Under the pieces are notes generated by a model that made no database searches, was not told the DNA's origin, and saw only the letters and a program-made list of their open reading frames with translations. Below, piece after piece: positions 10,501 through 19,147 of a stretch of 64,000 bases of DNA. The translations under genes and the position numbers were made by a program. Where the stretch lies: NCBI GenBank assembly GCA_017465055.1, contig JAFTWZ010000005.1:1-64000 (forward strand), read 5' to 3'. The DNA is from Alistipes sp. (GTDB lineage Bacteria; Bacteroidota; Bacteroidia; Bacteroidales; Rikenellaceae). The stretch's first letter is position 1, and every line of letters starts with the position of its first letter.

Positions 10501-10549
10501 TGACAACTACCGAGATATGTGTAACGGAGTATCGCGTAACGTTAACCAT
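7526..10549 (-). CDS. RND-family efflux pump, inner-membrane subunit
   Basis: A 1007-residue protein with the two-fold RND layout: a helix near the N terminus, a large periplasmic loop, helices 2-6, then a second helix, loop and helix block. The fourth helix holds GMLVDNAIVV, the place of the proton-relay aspartates; one Asp is present and Asn replaces the second Asp of the AcrB-type VDDAIVV. The porter domain has the expected TDPQMDIVKV-like segments. The gene follows the adaptor by 6 bp and overlaps the TolC gene, so it encodes the pump of a tripartite system. Lack of a Cus/Czc metal signature makes drug or lipid-like substrates more likely (inference). Confidence 0.92.
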   Translation of the reverse strand: MVNVTRYSVTHISVVVTLLVALLLGGVYAFWQLGKREDSTFTIKSAVVVAPYAGATPDEVERLVVEPLERELRTLSYLYEITSEAHFGYARLVVKLHPATPDERIPQLWDELRRKVDKARLLLPRDVGDISVADDFGDVYGLYYALRSEGGYSWQELRGYARDVERKLYAIAGVEKVMLYGEPKPEVDVWLSPATLAAFELRPEDIGRIISRQNDVVGLGVHRAGDISVELVEGTTYGSISELENQLLIAPDGKQYRLSDLATVERSYHTPRSIIMRVDGYDAIGVAVATDPQMDIVKVGNEVSMCIEQIGRQLPAGLDIVTLYPEDAIARQANNTFVLNLLESVAIVILLVMVVMGWRSGVIVGSSLIFSIAATLCAMLLLGEGINRTSLAGFIIAMGMLVDNAIVVTDNTTLLLRRGTPLRVAAIEGATSPRLALLIATLIAIISFLPLRLAPSSVAEIVAPLFIVVAVSLIMSWVFAITEVPVMSTWLLRGSNSVGRAHSMAWFGRIVETLVAHRWLTVTCVAVLFLLSLWIMGRMPQNFFPQLAKSYFRADVILPEGYDVEATDARLRRMTEWLGSQREVTRVSTTAGGTPPRYYLASSSYSERPNYGNILIEVADADDAPTVEERFDRWVSATMPDVWLRSSLFRLSPVPEATIEIGFVGDNIDTLSRLTSEAMAIMAERHDTRNVRNSWGNRVAVWQPRYSQIKAQRLGVERSSMIASLEIATSGLSVATFREGDTEMPILLRSKQGADSSLSALTTMPVFSSRGKAFPIAQAATKFDFGYDMPMLRRINSERVMKAQCDPERGVNAIQLLGRLTSEIESRVAIPEGYRMEVYGEQESREESNEALAGELPITLILIFLMLLLLFGNLRDSIVVLVTLPLIFMGVVLGLVATGKMFDFFSLLGLLGLVGMNVKNGVILISRIGELRSSGVEPYRAVITAACDRFIPVVAASMTTVLGMLPLLFDSMFGSMAATIMGGLVVATLLVLMILPVVYSLFYGIRR

Positions 10550-10555
10550 AGCCGA

Positions 10556-11590
10556 CTAATTCTCTAAGACCTTAACACGTTCGCCCTCGACAAGGTGGTA
10601 TACACCAGCGACAACTACCCTATCGCCCGACGTGACGCCATCGAGCACTATGACACCATCAGCGCCCGAGGGCGAGCCGAGCACGACTCGACGTCGATAT
10701 ACCCTATCATCATCGCCAACAACCCAGACATACTCGCCACCCTCGATAGGGGCATATATCGCTGTAAGCGGAAGCAAAACGGCACGCCGATCGCTCTCGG
10801 GAGTGATAACCGTAGCCACGCAGGTCATACCTGGAGTGATATTGTAGAGCTGTGTATCGACGTCGACAAGGCGTAAGGAGACAGGAAAGCCTAAGGCATC
10901 GGACGAGGTGCGGGCAAAACTCTTGATAACGGCACGAAACGTCACTTCGGGCCACGCATCGAAGACTACTACAAAGTGTGTCGTCTCGAGACCGAGCTGC
11001 GTAACTACACTCTCGGGGGCGGTAAAGCCGACGGTGCTACTTACGGGATTCACTATGCGGAGTATTGTCTCGCCCGACGTCACGCGCTGGAAGGCGTCGA
11101 CATATGTACGCTCGACAATGCCATCGAAGGGTGCTAAGATACGTGTATCGGCAAGCAAGTCAAGACTATTCTCATAGGCCGACTGGGCCTGCGCAAGGCT
11201 ATTCTCCAACGACTCGACCTCCTGGGCCGAGATAGCCGAGTGTTCCAAGAGCCGCTTAGCACGCTCCAGGCGCGACTGAGCCTCGCGATAGGCGGCACGC
11301 GACGCCTCGACCTGAAGCTCTACGTCGCGCTTATCAAGCTCCGCAAGGAGCTGACCCTTACGAACTCTCACGCCCTTAGCCACTGGGATATCGACCACAC
11401 GGCCCGAGATCTTGAAGGCAAGGTTTACAGCATCGTCGGCAGTAGATAGTGCTGCAAAGTCGCGACGAAGGTAGTCGACCGAGGTAGCCGTAACGCACTT
11501 GACGACCTGCGGCTGGCCATCGACCTGCGGAGCGTGGCGGCCACAACCAAAGAGCAAGAGGATAAGCAATAGAATAGAGTAGTTGCGCAT
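10556..11590 (-). CDS. RND efflux periplasmic adaptor (HlyD/MFP family), lipoprotein
   Basis: About 344 residues from the ATG at 11588-11590. This start gives a lipoprotein signal (LLLILLLFGCG, lipobox Cys about residue 16), which an upstream in-frame start would spoil with a charged extension. The biotinyl-lipoyl-like half-motifs, a helical hairpin (about residues 80-140, ESLENSLAQAQSAYE) and the beta-barrel follow in the usual order. The adaptor links pump and TolC channel. It is the first gene of the operon; a palindrome that looks like a repressor operator sits 8-39 bp upstream. No TetR or MarR gene is beside it. Confidence 0.9.
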   Translation of the reverse strand: MRNYSILLLILLLFGCGRHAPQVDGQPQVVKCVTATSVDYLRRDFAALSTADDAVNLAFKISGRVVDIPVAKGVRVRKGQLLAELDKRDVELQVEASRAAYREAQSRLERAKRLLEHSAISAQEVESLENSLAQAQSAYENSLDLLADTRILAPFDGIVERTYVDAFQRVTSGETILRIVNPVSSTVGFTAPESVVTQLGLETTHFVVVFDAWPEVTFRAVIKSFARTSSDALGFPVSLRLVDVDTQLYNITPGMTCVATVITPESDRRAVLLPLTAIYAPIEGGEYVWVVGDDDRVYRRRVVLGSPSGADGVIVLDGVTSGDRVVVAGVYHLVEGERVKVLEN

Positions 11591-11597
11591 AAAATAA

Positions 11598-11629
11598 AAT
11601 TGACCATTCACACTTGCGAACGGTCAATT
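11598..11629. promoter_or_regulatory. Palindromic operator upstream of the efflux operon
   Basis: An inverted repeat with 12-bp arms (AATTGACCATTC and GAACGGTCAATT, 11 of 12 matching) and an 8-bp centre. Size and spacing fit a TetR-type operator, though the regulator is not identified. It overlaps the expected leader of the adaptor gene. Confidence 0.5.
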
Positions 11630-11669
11630 ATCTTGCCAGAGCAGCAACCTCACTGTAATATGCACTATT

Positions 11670-12773
11670 CTATATATCTCGTATATCGGCCTTAAACTCC
11701 ACGACACCATCGCGCAATACCACAACGCCTATATCCGCCCTTACGACATTGCGAAGGGTCTGTGCATCAACCCTATAAGTCTCCGCATCGTCAATTAGGT
11801 CAAGCTCATAGTCGCAAGCCTTGAGCACAACGATACCGCTCCGAGGATAGCTTGCCAAGAGTCGCTCTATACCGCTAATACTCTTATCGTCGACACTGGT
11901 GCAACGGTTAATGCATAGCAGTGCCACACGCCCCTTACGACCAAGCACATCGAGGCTATAATCCTCGCCATCGGCACCATAGAGTCGAAAATCTGAGTAT
12001 TCGGCATCGACGACGTTATCCGTAGCCACTGAGTCGAGATACTCAAGGTTGGCATCGTGCCAGCACTCCGAAGCCGAAGCATCAAACTCAACAATCTGGC
12101 CAGTATCGAGGCGTCTGAATCGAAGAGTATAGCGTGCGCCCTCCTGCTCCGCAGCGCGCTCCTCGGCAACCTTAGCACCAAGCTGAGTACCCACCTTGTA
12201 GGACATAAAGTCGACAATAGGGAGGTAGCGAAGAGAGTAGAGATTAGCCGCCATAGGGAGTGCGATGGCGACAATAATGGCCACGACACCTGCGACACCA
12301 TAACGCTCGGCACTTCGCGACCTAAGATTTCGATATAGCAGGATGGCAAGCGAGGGAAGCACCACATTCTTAGCCAAGCTCTGCCAGGGCTCTAAGCGTA
12401 GCATAGGGCCAAAGCACCCACAGTCGCCAATGGGTAGTAGCGTTGCACTTAACAGCGTAACGACAAAGAATATAGAGGTAAGGATTAGCGTAAGCGTGAT
12501 GGTCACCCTGCGGTGATAGCCGAGGATAAGGAGTACTCCTAAGGCAAACTCTACGACAGCAAGCACAACGGCAATAGTCACTGACAGAGGTAGCAGAGCC
12601 TCGAGAGAGTAGGTAGCGAGGTACTTATCGACATATAGCGACGTACCGACAGGGTCGACACTCTTAACAGCACCCGAGAAGAGCAGAACGCCTCCTAAAA
12701 TCCAACGAGCAACGGCGTCAACAGCGGCTCTCCACACTCCGCCGCAATCGCCACAATTACAACCTCTCGACAT
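11670..12773 (-). CDS. BT_3928-type DoxX/MauE-like membrane protein
   Basis: About 367 residues from the ATG at 12771-12773. The N terminus has a cysteine cluster (CNCGDCGG), followed by four helices of the DoxX/MauE type (about residues 20-165) with a second cysteine pair in GDCGCFGP. A soluble C-terminal region ends with a stretch resembling a thioredoxin-like fold (VALLCINRC, SGIVVLKACDYEL). Such proteins are common in Bacteroidales and are thought to handle thiol redox chemistry in the envelope; the substrate is unknown. The start overlaps the tmk stop by 17 bp, so it is probably translated by coupling to tmk. Confidence 0.7.
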   Translation of the reverse strand: MSRGCNCGDCGGVWRAAVDAVARWILGGVLLFSGAVKSVDPVGTSLYVDKYLATYSLEALLPLSVTIAVVLAVVEFALGVLLILGYHRRVTITLTLILTSIFFVVTLLSATLLPIGDCGCFGPMLRLEPWQSLAKNVVLPSLAILLYRNLRSRSAERYGVAGVVAIIVAIALPMAANLYSLRYLPIVDFMSYKVGTQLGAKVAEERAAEQEGARYTLRFRRLDTGQIVEFDASASECWHDANLEYLDSVATDNVVDAEYSDFRLYGADGEDYSLDVLGRKGRVALLCINRCTSVDDKSISGIERLLASYPRSGIVVLKACDYELDLIDDAETYRVDAQTLRNVVRADIGVVVLRDGVVEFKADIRDI

Positions 12774-13431
12774 AGTGCATAATACGTTCAAAAATCACCT
12801 CGGGAGAGGCCATAGCACCCTCCTCGGTAGAGCAGTCGACAACCTCGATATCGTTACCTTGTTGGGCGGCATCTATATACACCTCGCGCACGCGACGCTG
12901 CAGGTCGAGCGACGCCTCGTGAATATCCTTGCTACCGTTGAGGTAGGCCCTATCGTCACCCTCGCGCGTCTCGGTAAGTTTCTTAGCCGTAAACTCGAAT
13001 GGTACGTCCAAGAAGAGCGACAAATCGGGACGAGGAATGGCAAACTCCTCGAACTCGGTCTTAAGAATCCACTCACGCAGGCGAGTACGCTCCTCCGCAT
13101 CGGCTATCTTAGCGCACTGATAGCCTATATTCGAGTAGACATATCTATCGACAATGACCACCTTACCTTCGCCTATCCAGCGACGTATGGTAGCAGCAGC
13201 ATCGGCCCTATCGCCAGCATATAGCAGAGCAACAAGATAGGGATTAACGGCGTCGACAGTGCCCAAGTCACCACGCAGGAAGCGCGCAATAAGCTCGCCA
13301 TAGACCGGAGCATCGAAGCGCGGAAAGTGTAGGTACTCCGACTCTATACCACGACTGTGAAACAACTCCCGAAGCTTGGCTATCTGGGTAGACTTACCCG
13401 CACCATCTAAACCCTCAAGTACGATAAACAT
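12757..13431 (-). CDS. tmk: Thymidylate kinase
   Basis: A 224-residue protein that phosphorylates dTMP to dTDP in the dTTP pathway. It shows the P-loop GLDGAGKST at residues 6-14, the DRYVYSN motif (about residue 95) for the DR(Y/H) loop, and a lid region with KLTETREGDD. Length is normal for the family. It lies 38 bp after sufS on the same strand and overlaps the DoxX-like gene. Confidence 0.92.
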   Translation of the reverse strand: MFIVLEGLDGAGKSTQIAKLRELFHSRGIESEYLHFPRFDAPVYGELIARFLRGDLGTVDAVNPYLVALLYAGDRADAAATIRRWIGEGKVVIVDRYVYSNIGYQCAKIADAEERTRLREWILKTEFEEFAIPRPDLSLFLDVPFEFTAKKLTETREGDDRAYLNGSKDIHEASLDLQRRVREVYIDAAQQGNDIEVVDCSTEEGAMASPEVIFERIMHYVERL

Positions 13432-13469
13432 ATATCTACAAAATATTTATTACAAACGTATTAGCTCAA

Positions 13470-14690
13470 CTATCGCAGCATAGACACAGCACGCTCAACG
13501 CCCCGAGCCAAGCTCTCGACCTCGGCCATAGTGTTATACATACCGATTGAGGCGCGACACATACCCGCGACGCCGAAGTGCGTCATAACGGGCTCGGCGC
13601 AGTGGTGACCTGTGCGTATAGCAATGCCCAACTTATCGAGAATCATACCCACGTCGTATGGGTGTGTACCATCGACCGTGAAGCTGACAATCGGACACTT
13701 ATGCTCGGCAGTGCCGTAGATTCGTAGGCCCGAGATAGCCTCCAAGCGCGAGGTCATAGCCTCCAAAAGCTCCATCTCGTGACGCTCAATAGCCGACATA
13801 CCAACGCTCTCGACATAGTGCATAGCCTCGGCAAGGCCCACAGCACCTATAAAGTTCGAAGTGCCCGCCTCGTACTTCAGCGGCAGGGGGGCATAGGTAG
13901 TCTTAGCAAAGGTTACCTTGTCGACCATATCGCCACCACCCATAAACGGGGGCATCTCGTCGAGGAGTTCGCGACGACCGTAGAGCACACCGATGCCCGT
14001 AGGGCCGTAGAGCTTATGTCCCGAGAAGGCATAGAAGTCGTAGCCTCGCTCAGCAACCCTACCGCCACCGTGAACAATACCCTGGCAACCATCGACCATA
14101 ACGTGAGCACCCACAGCGTGAGCTGCCGCGATGATAGGCTCGAGGTCGGGTACCGTACCAAGCGTATTCGAGGCCTCAGTTACGGCCACCATCTTAGTAC
14201 GCTCGTCGATAAGCTCCGCAAGCATATCCATCCTAAGCTCACCGCGCTCATCGAAGGGCAGTACCCTAAGCTCAGCACCACAACGTGCCGCAGCCAACTG
14301 CCAGGGCACGATATTCGAGTGGTGCTCCATCTCCGAGACAACGACGTTATCGCCCGAGCGAAGATACCTCGCACTCCAAGCATAGGCGACAAGATTTATC
14401 GATGCAGTAGCTCCTGCCGTAAATATAATCTCCTCGCGATGCTCAGCACCTATAAACCTACGCACCTGCTCGCGCGCCGACTCATACATCTCGGTCATAG
14501 CACCCGACAGGTGGTGAACACCACGATGGATGTTGGCGTTACACTGGCGCATAAGGCGCTCCGTAGCCTCAATGACGCGCAGAGGCTTCTGTGCCGTAGC
14601 GCCACTGTCGAAGTAGACCAATGGGCGCTTGTTGACCTCGAGTTCGAGAATCGGGAAATCGCGACGTATAGCTTCTATATCGTAGGCCAT
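13470..14690 (-). CDS. sufS: Cysteine desulfurase SufS
   Basis: A 406-residue PLP enzyme that takes sulfur from cysteine for Fe-S cluster assembly. The PLP lysine is in SGHKLYGPTG (about residue 225), the N terminus carries FDSGATAQKP, and the persulfide cysteine is in RTGHHCAEP (about residue 360), the class II (SufS/CsdA) arrangement. It is the last suf gene, 20 bp after sufD. No SufE or SufU partner is seen next to it. Confidence 0.95.
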   Translation of the reverse strand: MAYDIEAIRRDFPILELEVNKRPLVYFDSGATAQKPLRVIEATERLMRQCNANIHRGVHHLSGAMTEMYESAREQVRRFIGAEHREEIIFTAGATASINLVAYAWSARYLRSGDNVVVSEMEHHSNIVPWQLAAARCGAELRVLPFDERGELRMDMLAELIDERTKMVAVTEASNTLGTVPDLEPIIAAAHAVGAHVMVDGCQGIVHGGGRVAERGYDFYAFSGHKLYGPTGIGVLYGRRELLDEMPPFMGGGDMVDKVTFAKTTYAPLPLKYEAGTSNFIGAVGLAEAMHYVESVGMSAIERHEMELLEAMTSRLEAISGLRIYGTAEHKCPIVSFTVDGTHPYDVGMILDKLGIAIRTGHHCAEPVMTHFGVAGMCRASIGMYNTMAEVESLARGVERAVSMLR

Positions 14691-14710
14691 AGCTCGTATT
14701 ATAGTCTGTA

Positions 14711-15526
14711 TTACAATCTGTTAAGTTTTGCCGAAAGCAACTCTGTGAGCACCTCTTCGAGACCCTCAATCGAGGCGTGGAGCACCACATCCTCGACAAA
14801 GCCCTCGATCTGCAGGCGCTTAGCATCGGCAAGGCTGAGGCCGCGCTGACGCATATACAGGATAGCATCAGCATCCATCTGTCCTACCGTAGCGCCGTGG
14901 CTACACTTCACATCGTCGGCGTAGATTTCGAGCTGCGGAAGAGTCTCGATGCGAGCCTCGCCAATGGTGACATTGCGGCTTGTCTGCTCCGAGTCGGTAT
15001 GCTGTGCATCGGGGGCGACATATACCAAACCCGAGAAGCTGCCGTGCGACACTCCCGAGGCGACACCCTTGACCATAGTGCGCGACGCGCAGTCCGACGA
15101 CATATGGTTGACATCGACCGTAACGCTTGCCTGATCGTCGTCGGTAAGCACAAAGGCACCACCAAGCTCGAAGCGAGCATCGCGGCCCATAAGGCTGGCA
15201 ACAACGCGGCTATCCGAGGCCGAAACTATGACCTGTGTCATACGGCAGAGAGCACCCTCCGAGAGGGCAAGTGAGATGTTCGTAGCGCTACGCTCCGACA
15301 CCACGTGCACAAGGCCGAGGTTAGCGCCGCGCTCTACGTCAATATTTATATCGGCAGCCGCTGCGTCCGATGCTACGATAAGGCGCACAGATGCTCCCTC
15401 CGTAACGGTTATATCCAAGTCGCTCTGGCCATCGACAATGTAACTACCCGACCCTATCGCTCCACCCGAGGTGATAGGCTCTGAGGCGACAATATTAGCG
15501 ATTCGCTCAATATGCTCTGTGGCCAT
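14711..15526 (-). CDS. sufD: Short SufD, Fe-S scaffold subunit
   Basis: A 271-residue member of the SufB/SufD family, about 170 residues shorter than the usual SufD. The C-terminal part holds the family signature CSHGATVGQ and the helix QMDADAILYMRQRG. The repeated beta strands (for example YIVDGQSDLDITVTEGASV) form the beta-helix core. The missing part corresponds to the N-terminal helical domain. The gene abuts sufC (3 bp apart) and sufS (20 bp). It should pair with SufB in the SufBC2D complex. The frame looks intact, so this appears to be a genuine short form rather than a recent truncation. Confidence 0.88.
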   Translation of the reverse strand: MATEHIERIANIVASEPITSGGAIGSGSYIVDGQSDLDITVTEGASVRLIVASDAAAADINIDVERGANLGLVHVVSERSATNISLALSEGALCRMTQVIVSASDSRVVASLMGRDARFELGGAFVLTDDDQASVTVDVNHMSSDCASRTMVKGVASGVSHGSFSGLVYVAPDAQHTDSEQTSRNVTIGEARIETLPQLEIYADDVKCSHGATVGQMDADAILYMRQRGLSLADAKRLQIEGFVEDVVLHASIEGLEEVLTELLSAKLNRL

Positions 15527-15529
15527 AGG

Positions 15530-16285
15530 CTACTCCTCCTTATAGTCGTTAATAAGCCAATCGTAGCCCTCCTTCTCGAGCTTCAGCGCCAGGCTCTTAT
15601 CGCCCGTATAGATGATACGGCCCTTATATAGCACGTGGACATAGTCAGGCACGATGTAGTCCAGAAGGCGCTGGTAGTGAGTGATGACTACCGTAGCATT
15701 CTCCTTAGTCTTAAGACGTGTAACGCCCGTAGCTACGATACGTAGAGCATCGATATCGAGGCCCGAGTCGGTCTCGTCCAAGATGGCGAGCTTAGGCTCG
15801 AGCATAGCCATCTGGAATATCTCGTTCTTCTTCTTCTCGCCTCCCGAGAAGCCCTCGTTTACGGCACGCGCCGTAAGCTTAGAGTCGAGCTCGACAATGG
15901 CGCTCTTCTCGCGCATCATCTTGAGGTACTCGGCAGCCGACAGAGGCTCTAAGCCACGAGCCTTACGCTGCTCGTTTACGGCCAATTTCATAAAGTTTGC
16001 CATAGTGACGCCAGGAATCTCGACAGGATACTGGAAGCCGAGGAAGAGGCCACGGCGTGAGCGCTCCTCGATGTTTAGCTCGAGGAGGTTATCGCCCTCG
16101 AACTCGACACTACCAGCGGTAACCGTAAACTTCTCGTTACCAGCCAATACCGATGCTAAGGTTGACTTACCCGAGCCATTGGGGCCCATAATAGCGTGCA
16201 CCTCGCCAGCCTTAACCTCGAGGTTTATACCCTTCAAAATCTCCTTATCGCCAACCGAGGCGTGTAGATTGTTAACTTTTAACAT
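15530..16285 (-). CDS. sufC: SufC, Fe-S assembly ATPase
   Basis: A 251-residue ABC ATPase. It has Walker A GPNGSGKST (about residues 35-43), the SufC form of the signature, FSGGEKKKNEIFQM, and Walker B LAILDETDSGLD. It powers the SufBCD scaffold in the cytoplasm. It lies second in the suf operon and is separated from sufB by 158 bp that contain a REP-like hairpin. Confidence 0.95.
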   Translation of the reverse strand: MLKVNNLHASVGDKEILKGINLEVKAGEVHAIMGPNGSGKSTLASVLAGNEKFTVTAGSVEFEGDNLLELNIEERSRRGLFLGFQYPVEIPGVTMANFMKLAVNEQRKARGLEPLSAAEYLKMMREKSAIVELDSKLTARAVNEGFSGGEKKKNEIFQMAMLEPKLAILDETDSGLDIDALRIVATGVTRLKTKENATVVITHYQRLLDYIVPDYVHVLYKGRIIYTGDKSLALKLEKEGYDWLINDYKEE

Positions 16286-16320
16286 ATGTATGGTATTTTC
16301 TTTATTACTAATTTTTAATT

Positions 16321-16417
16321 GTTATTGTCATTCTGAACGTAGTGAAGAATCTCTCTGTTCGCAATACTTTGCATCCTCTGTTTAGAACTCAAAATCCTTC
16401 GTTCCTCTCAAAATAAC
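16321..16417. repeat. REP-like inverted repeat between sufB and sufC
   Basis: The left half starts GTTATTGTCATTCTGAACG and the right half (ending in AAATAAC) is its imperfect inverse. The TCATTCTGAAC...GAAGAAT phrase is a repeat theme met widely in Bacteroidetes intergenic DNA. It lies inside the suf operon and could form an mRNA hairpin. Confidence 0.6.
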
Positions 16418-16443
16418 AGCGACAACAGCATTATTTATAATTG

Positions 16444-17889
16444 CTATCCCACGCTACCCTCGAGGCTGAGCGACAGCAGCTTCTGTGCCTCTACGGCAAA
16501 CTCCATAGGTAGCTTCGAGAGTACCTCGCGAGCATAGCCGTTTACGATAAGGCCTACAGCATCCTCGGTCGATAGGCCTCGCTGGTTGCAGTAGAATAGC
16601 TGATCCTCAGAAATCTTCGACGTGGTAGCCTCGTGCTCCAACACCGCTGTGGGGTTGTAAGAGTCGATAACGGGGAAGGTGTGAGCGCCGCACTTATCGC
16701 CGATAAGCAGCGAGTCGCACTGCGAGTAGTTACGGGCATTATCTGCGCCCTTAGCCACACGCACAAGGCCTCGATAGGCATTCTGCGAACGTCCTGCCGA
16801 GATACCCTTTGACACAATACGCGAGCGCGTGTTGCGGCCTATGTGTATCATCTTTGTACCCGTATCGGCCTGCTGGAAGTTGTTGGTCATAGCCACAGAG
16901 TAGAACTCGCCCGACGAGTTATCGCCCTGGAGTATGCAGCTGGGGTACTTCCACGTTGTGGCCGAGCCAGTCTCCACCTGCGTCCACGAGAGGTGTGCAC
17001 CCTCGCGGCAGATGCCACGCTTGGTTACGAAGTTATAGATACCGCCCTTGCCCTCCTTATCGCCTGGATACCAGTTCTGTACCGTAGAGTACTTAACATC
17101 GGCATTGCGCTCGACTACAATCTCGACAACGGCGGCGTGTAGCTGGTTCTCATCGCGACGTGGCGCTGTGCAACCCTCCAAGTAGCTGACGTACGAGCCC
17201 TCGTCGGCGACGATAAGCGTGCGCTCGAACTGACCCGTGCCCTCGGCATTTATACGGAAGTAGGTAGACAGCTCCATAGGACAGCGCACACCCTTAGGTA
17301 TGTAGCAGAACGAGCCATCGCTGAAGACAGCAGCATTGAGTGCGGCATAGAAATTATCGGTGTAGGGGACTACTGAGCCTAAATACTTCTTAATAAGCTC
17401 GGGATACTCCTTAATAGCCTCGCTTATTGAGCAGAAGATGATGCCCTTCTCGGCCAGCGTGTCGCGGAAGGTGGTCTTGACCGACACCGAATCCATAACG
17501 GCATCGACAGCGACACCTGCTAAGGCCATCTGCTCCTCGAGCGGAATGCCGAGCTTGTCGAACGTACGCTTAAGCTCGGGGTCTACCTCATCCATAGAGC
17601 TGAGGCTCTTCTTGGGCTTAGGAGCTGCGTAGTAGATAACATCCTGAAAGTCAATCTCGGGAATATCTAAGTGTGCCCAGTTGGGGTGCTCGAGCGTGAG
17701 CCAGTGGCGATAGGCCCTGAGCCTGCGCTCAAGCATCCACTCTGGCTCGCCCTTCTTCTCCGAGATAAGACGTATTACATCTTCGGAGAGTCCACGACCT
17801 ATGGTCTCGGTCTCGATATCGGTAACAAAGCCATATTTGTAGTCGCTACCCTCGAGTTCTTGAATTATATCTTTTGTATCTTTTTCCAT
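16444..17889 (-). CDS. sufB: SufB, Fe-S cluster scaffold
   Basis: A 481-residue protein of normal SufB length. It shows [38 protein letters not shown] and the cluster-site region [20 protein letters not shown]. SufB is the scaffold on which Fe-S clusters form, in complex with SufC and SufD. It leads the sufBCDS operon. A canonical promoter (see 17909-17940) lies just upstream. Confidence 0.96.
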   Translation of the reverse strand: MEKDTKDIIQELEGSDYKYGFVTDIETETIGRGLSEDVIRLISEKKGEPEWMLERRLRAYRHWLTLEHPNWAHLDIPEIDFQDVIYYAAPKPKKSLSSMDEVDPELKRTFDKLGIPLEEQMALAGVAVDAVMDSVSVKTTFRDTLAEKGIIFCSISEAIKEYPELIKKYLGSVVPYTDNFYAALNAAVFSDGSFCYIPKGVRCPMELSTYFRINAEGTGQFERTLIVADEGSYVSYLEGCTAPRRDENQLHAAVVEIVVERNADVKYSTVQNWYPGDKEGKGGIYNFVTKRGICREGAHLSWTQVETGSATTWKYPSCILQGDNSSGEFYSVAMTNNFQQADTGTKMIHIGRNTRSRIVSKGISAGRSQNAYRGLVRVAKGADNARNYSQCDSLLIGDKCGAHTFPVIDSYNPTAVLEHEATTSKISEDQLFYCNQRGLSTEDAVGLIVNGYAREVLSKLPMEFAVEAQKLLSLSLEGSVG

Positions 17890-17908
17890 ATCGTTGTTTT
17901 ATAGCTTG

Positions 17909-17940
17909 CAAAATTAACAAAAACTATTCACAACGACAAA
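17909..17940 (-). promoter_or_regulatory. sufB promoter
   Basis: On the minus strand there is TTTG (17937-17940), 20 bp of spacing, then TAATTTTG (17909-17916), a full match to the Bacteroidetes -33/-7 pattern. The start codon is 20 bp further on. Confidence 0.75.
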
Positions 17941-17975
17941 ATATTATCAATCTTTATTTCTTATAGTGCGATAAG

Positions 17976-18233
17976 TGGGGGTTATAGGGGGGTGTTTGAT
18001 GGGTTTAAATGAGTTAAGATGAGTTATATGAGTTAAGATGGGTTAAGATGAGTTAATATATAAGTGACTACGCGGTTAACGCATAAACCTCTCTGTTATA
18101 GAAACCCATAGTAACACATTATAACCCATAGAAACCCACAGAAACTCATAGAAACTCATAGAAACACATAGACCCCCATAGAAACACATAGACCCCCATA
18201 GAAACTCACAAACCCTCTCACACGCAAGCAACG
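17976..18233. repeat. Core-and-arm intergenic repeat element (10-bp class)
   Basis: The left arm has units like GATGAGTTAA and the right arm has ATAGAAACCC and ATAGAAACAC units with a period of 10 bp. The core reads GGTTAACGCATAAACCTC (18074-18091). The right end has the inverted end box CACACGCAAGC. It fills most of the 378-bp gap between sufB and the DUF2461 gene; nothing else is seen in that gap beyond the sufB promoter. Confidence 0.85.
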
Positions 18234-18267
18234 CCCGCGCGCGTGCCTACACGAGCCAATAGCCAGA

Positions 18268-18948
18268 CTACCCTTTCGCCTGCTCGTAGGCGTACTCTAT
18301 GGCCCTATTGGTCTGGTCAAGGAAGGGCTTGCAGCGCTCGAATAGTGCGGCGGTGCGCTCCAGCCAGTCGGGCTGCAAGAACCACTCCGATGTAAGGCTC
18401 TTGCTAAGGATAAACTCTCTCTGGCGCAGCAGGTACTCATACTCTGCTGCCGCCGTATAGCCGCGAGGCGTGCGCTTCAGGGCATTGGTCGTATCGAGCA
18501 CAAAGCCGCTACGCTCGATATTCTGCGCCATAAGTGCGGCATTATCCTCGACCTCCTCGCGTAGGCTGCTGAGCACATAGCCCTCGGGGGCGACGTTGCC
18601 TGCCGCCAGAAAAGAGCCATCGCCCCACGTGTGACCCTTAGGCGAGATATGGAGGTAGTAGCCACCATAGCCACTACGCTTGCCACCACGTACGATAAAG
18701 GCGCTGAAGAAGTCTTTATACGGAGTCTTATCCTTCGAAAAGCGCGTGTCGCGATATATGCGATAGGTAGACTCGGCAACACTAAGCCCCTCGACCGCAG
18801 GATCGAAGCGTGCAATAAGTTCGATAAGGCGAGCGACGTTGGCCTGGTGCGTAGCTAAGGCCTGACGATAGCGCGGTTTATTGGCCTCGAACCATTCGCG
18901 GTTGTTGTTATCGTGTAGGTCGCTGAGGAATGATAGTAGCTCTTGCAT
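18268..18948 (-). CDS. DUF2461 (TIGR02453) family protein
   Basis: A 226-residue protein whose opening (FLSDLHDNNNREWFEANK) and the segment RDTRFSKDKTPYK are diagnostic for DUF2461. The family has no established function. Length is usual. It stands alone on the minus strand between two repeat elements, so no operon context helps. Confidence 0.85.
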   Translation of the reverse strand: MQELLSFLSDLHDNNNREWFEANKPRYRQALATHQANVARLIELIARFDPAVEGLSVAESTYRIYRDTRFSKDKTPYKDFFSAFIVRGGKRSGYGGYYLHISPKGHTWGDGSFLAAGNVAPEGYVLSSLREEVEDNAALMAQNIERSGFVLDTTNALKRTPRGYTAAAEYEYLLRQREFILSKSLTSEWFLQPDWLERTAALFERCKPFLDQTNRAIEYAYEQAKG

Positions 18949-18990
18949 AGGCGAGAGTGATGATTAATGAATAATGAATAATGAATAGTG

Positions 18991-19131
18991 GATTGGCGCG
19001 TAATTTCTTAGGGACAAGAGATATTAAGAGACAAGAGAGACCACAGAGAGGTAGGGAGGCCTTTGCATTAAAGCGTTGTCGCTAATGCCTCCCTGAATCT
19101 CTCTGTTATCTCCCCGAATCTCCCTAAAATC
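18991..19131. repeat. Core-and-arm intergenic repeat element (AGAGAC class)
   Basis: A left end box GGCGCGTAATTTCTTAGGGAC is followed by AGAGACAAG/AGAGACC units. The core is GCATTAAAGCGTTGTCGCTA inside the inverted pair GGGAGGC/GCCTCCC. The right arm has CTCTCTGTTATCTCC units. It sits between the DUF2461 gene and glyA. Confidence 0.75.
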
Positions 19132-19147
19132 TTATTACGTCAAAAGA

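Noticed and set aside
12774..12791. A longer start for the DoxX-like protein.
   Set aside because: The first codon is TTG and lies deeper in tmk; the ATG at 12771-12773 is better.
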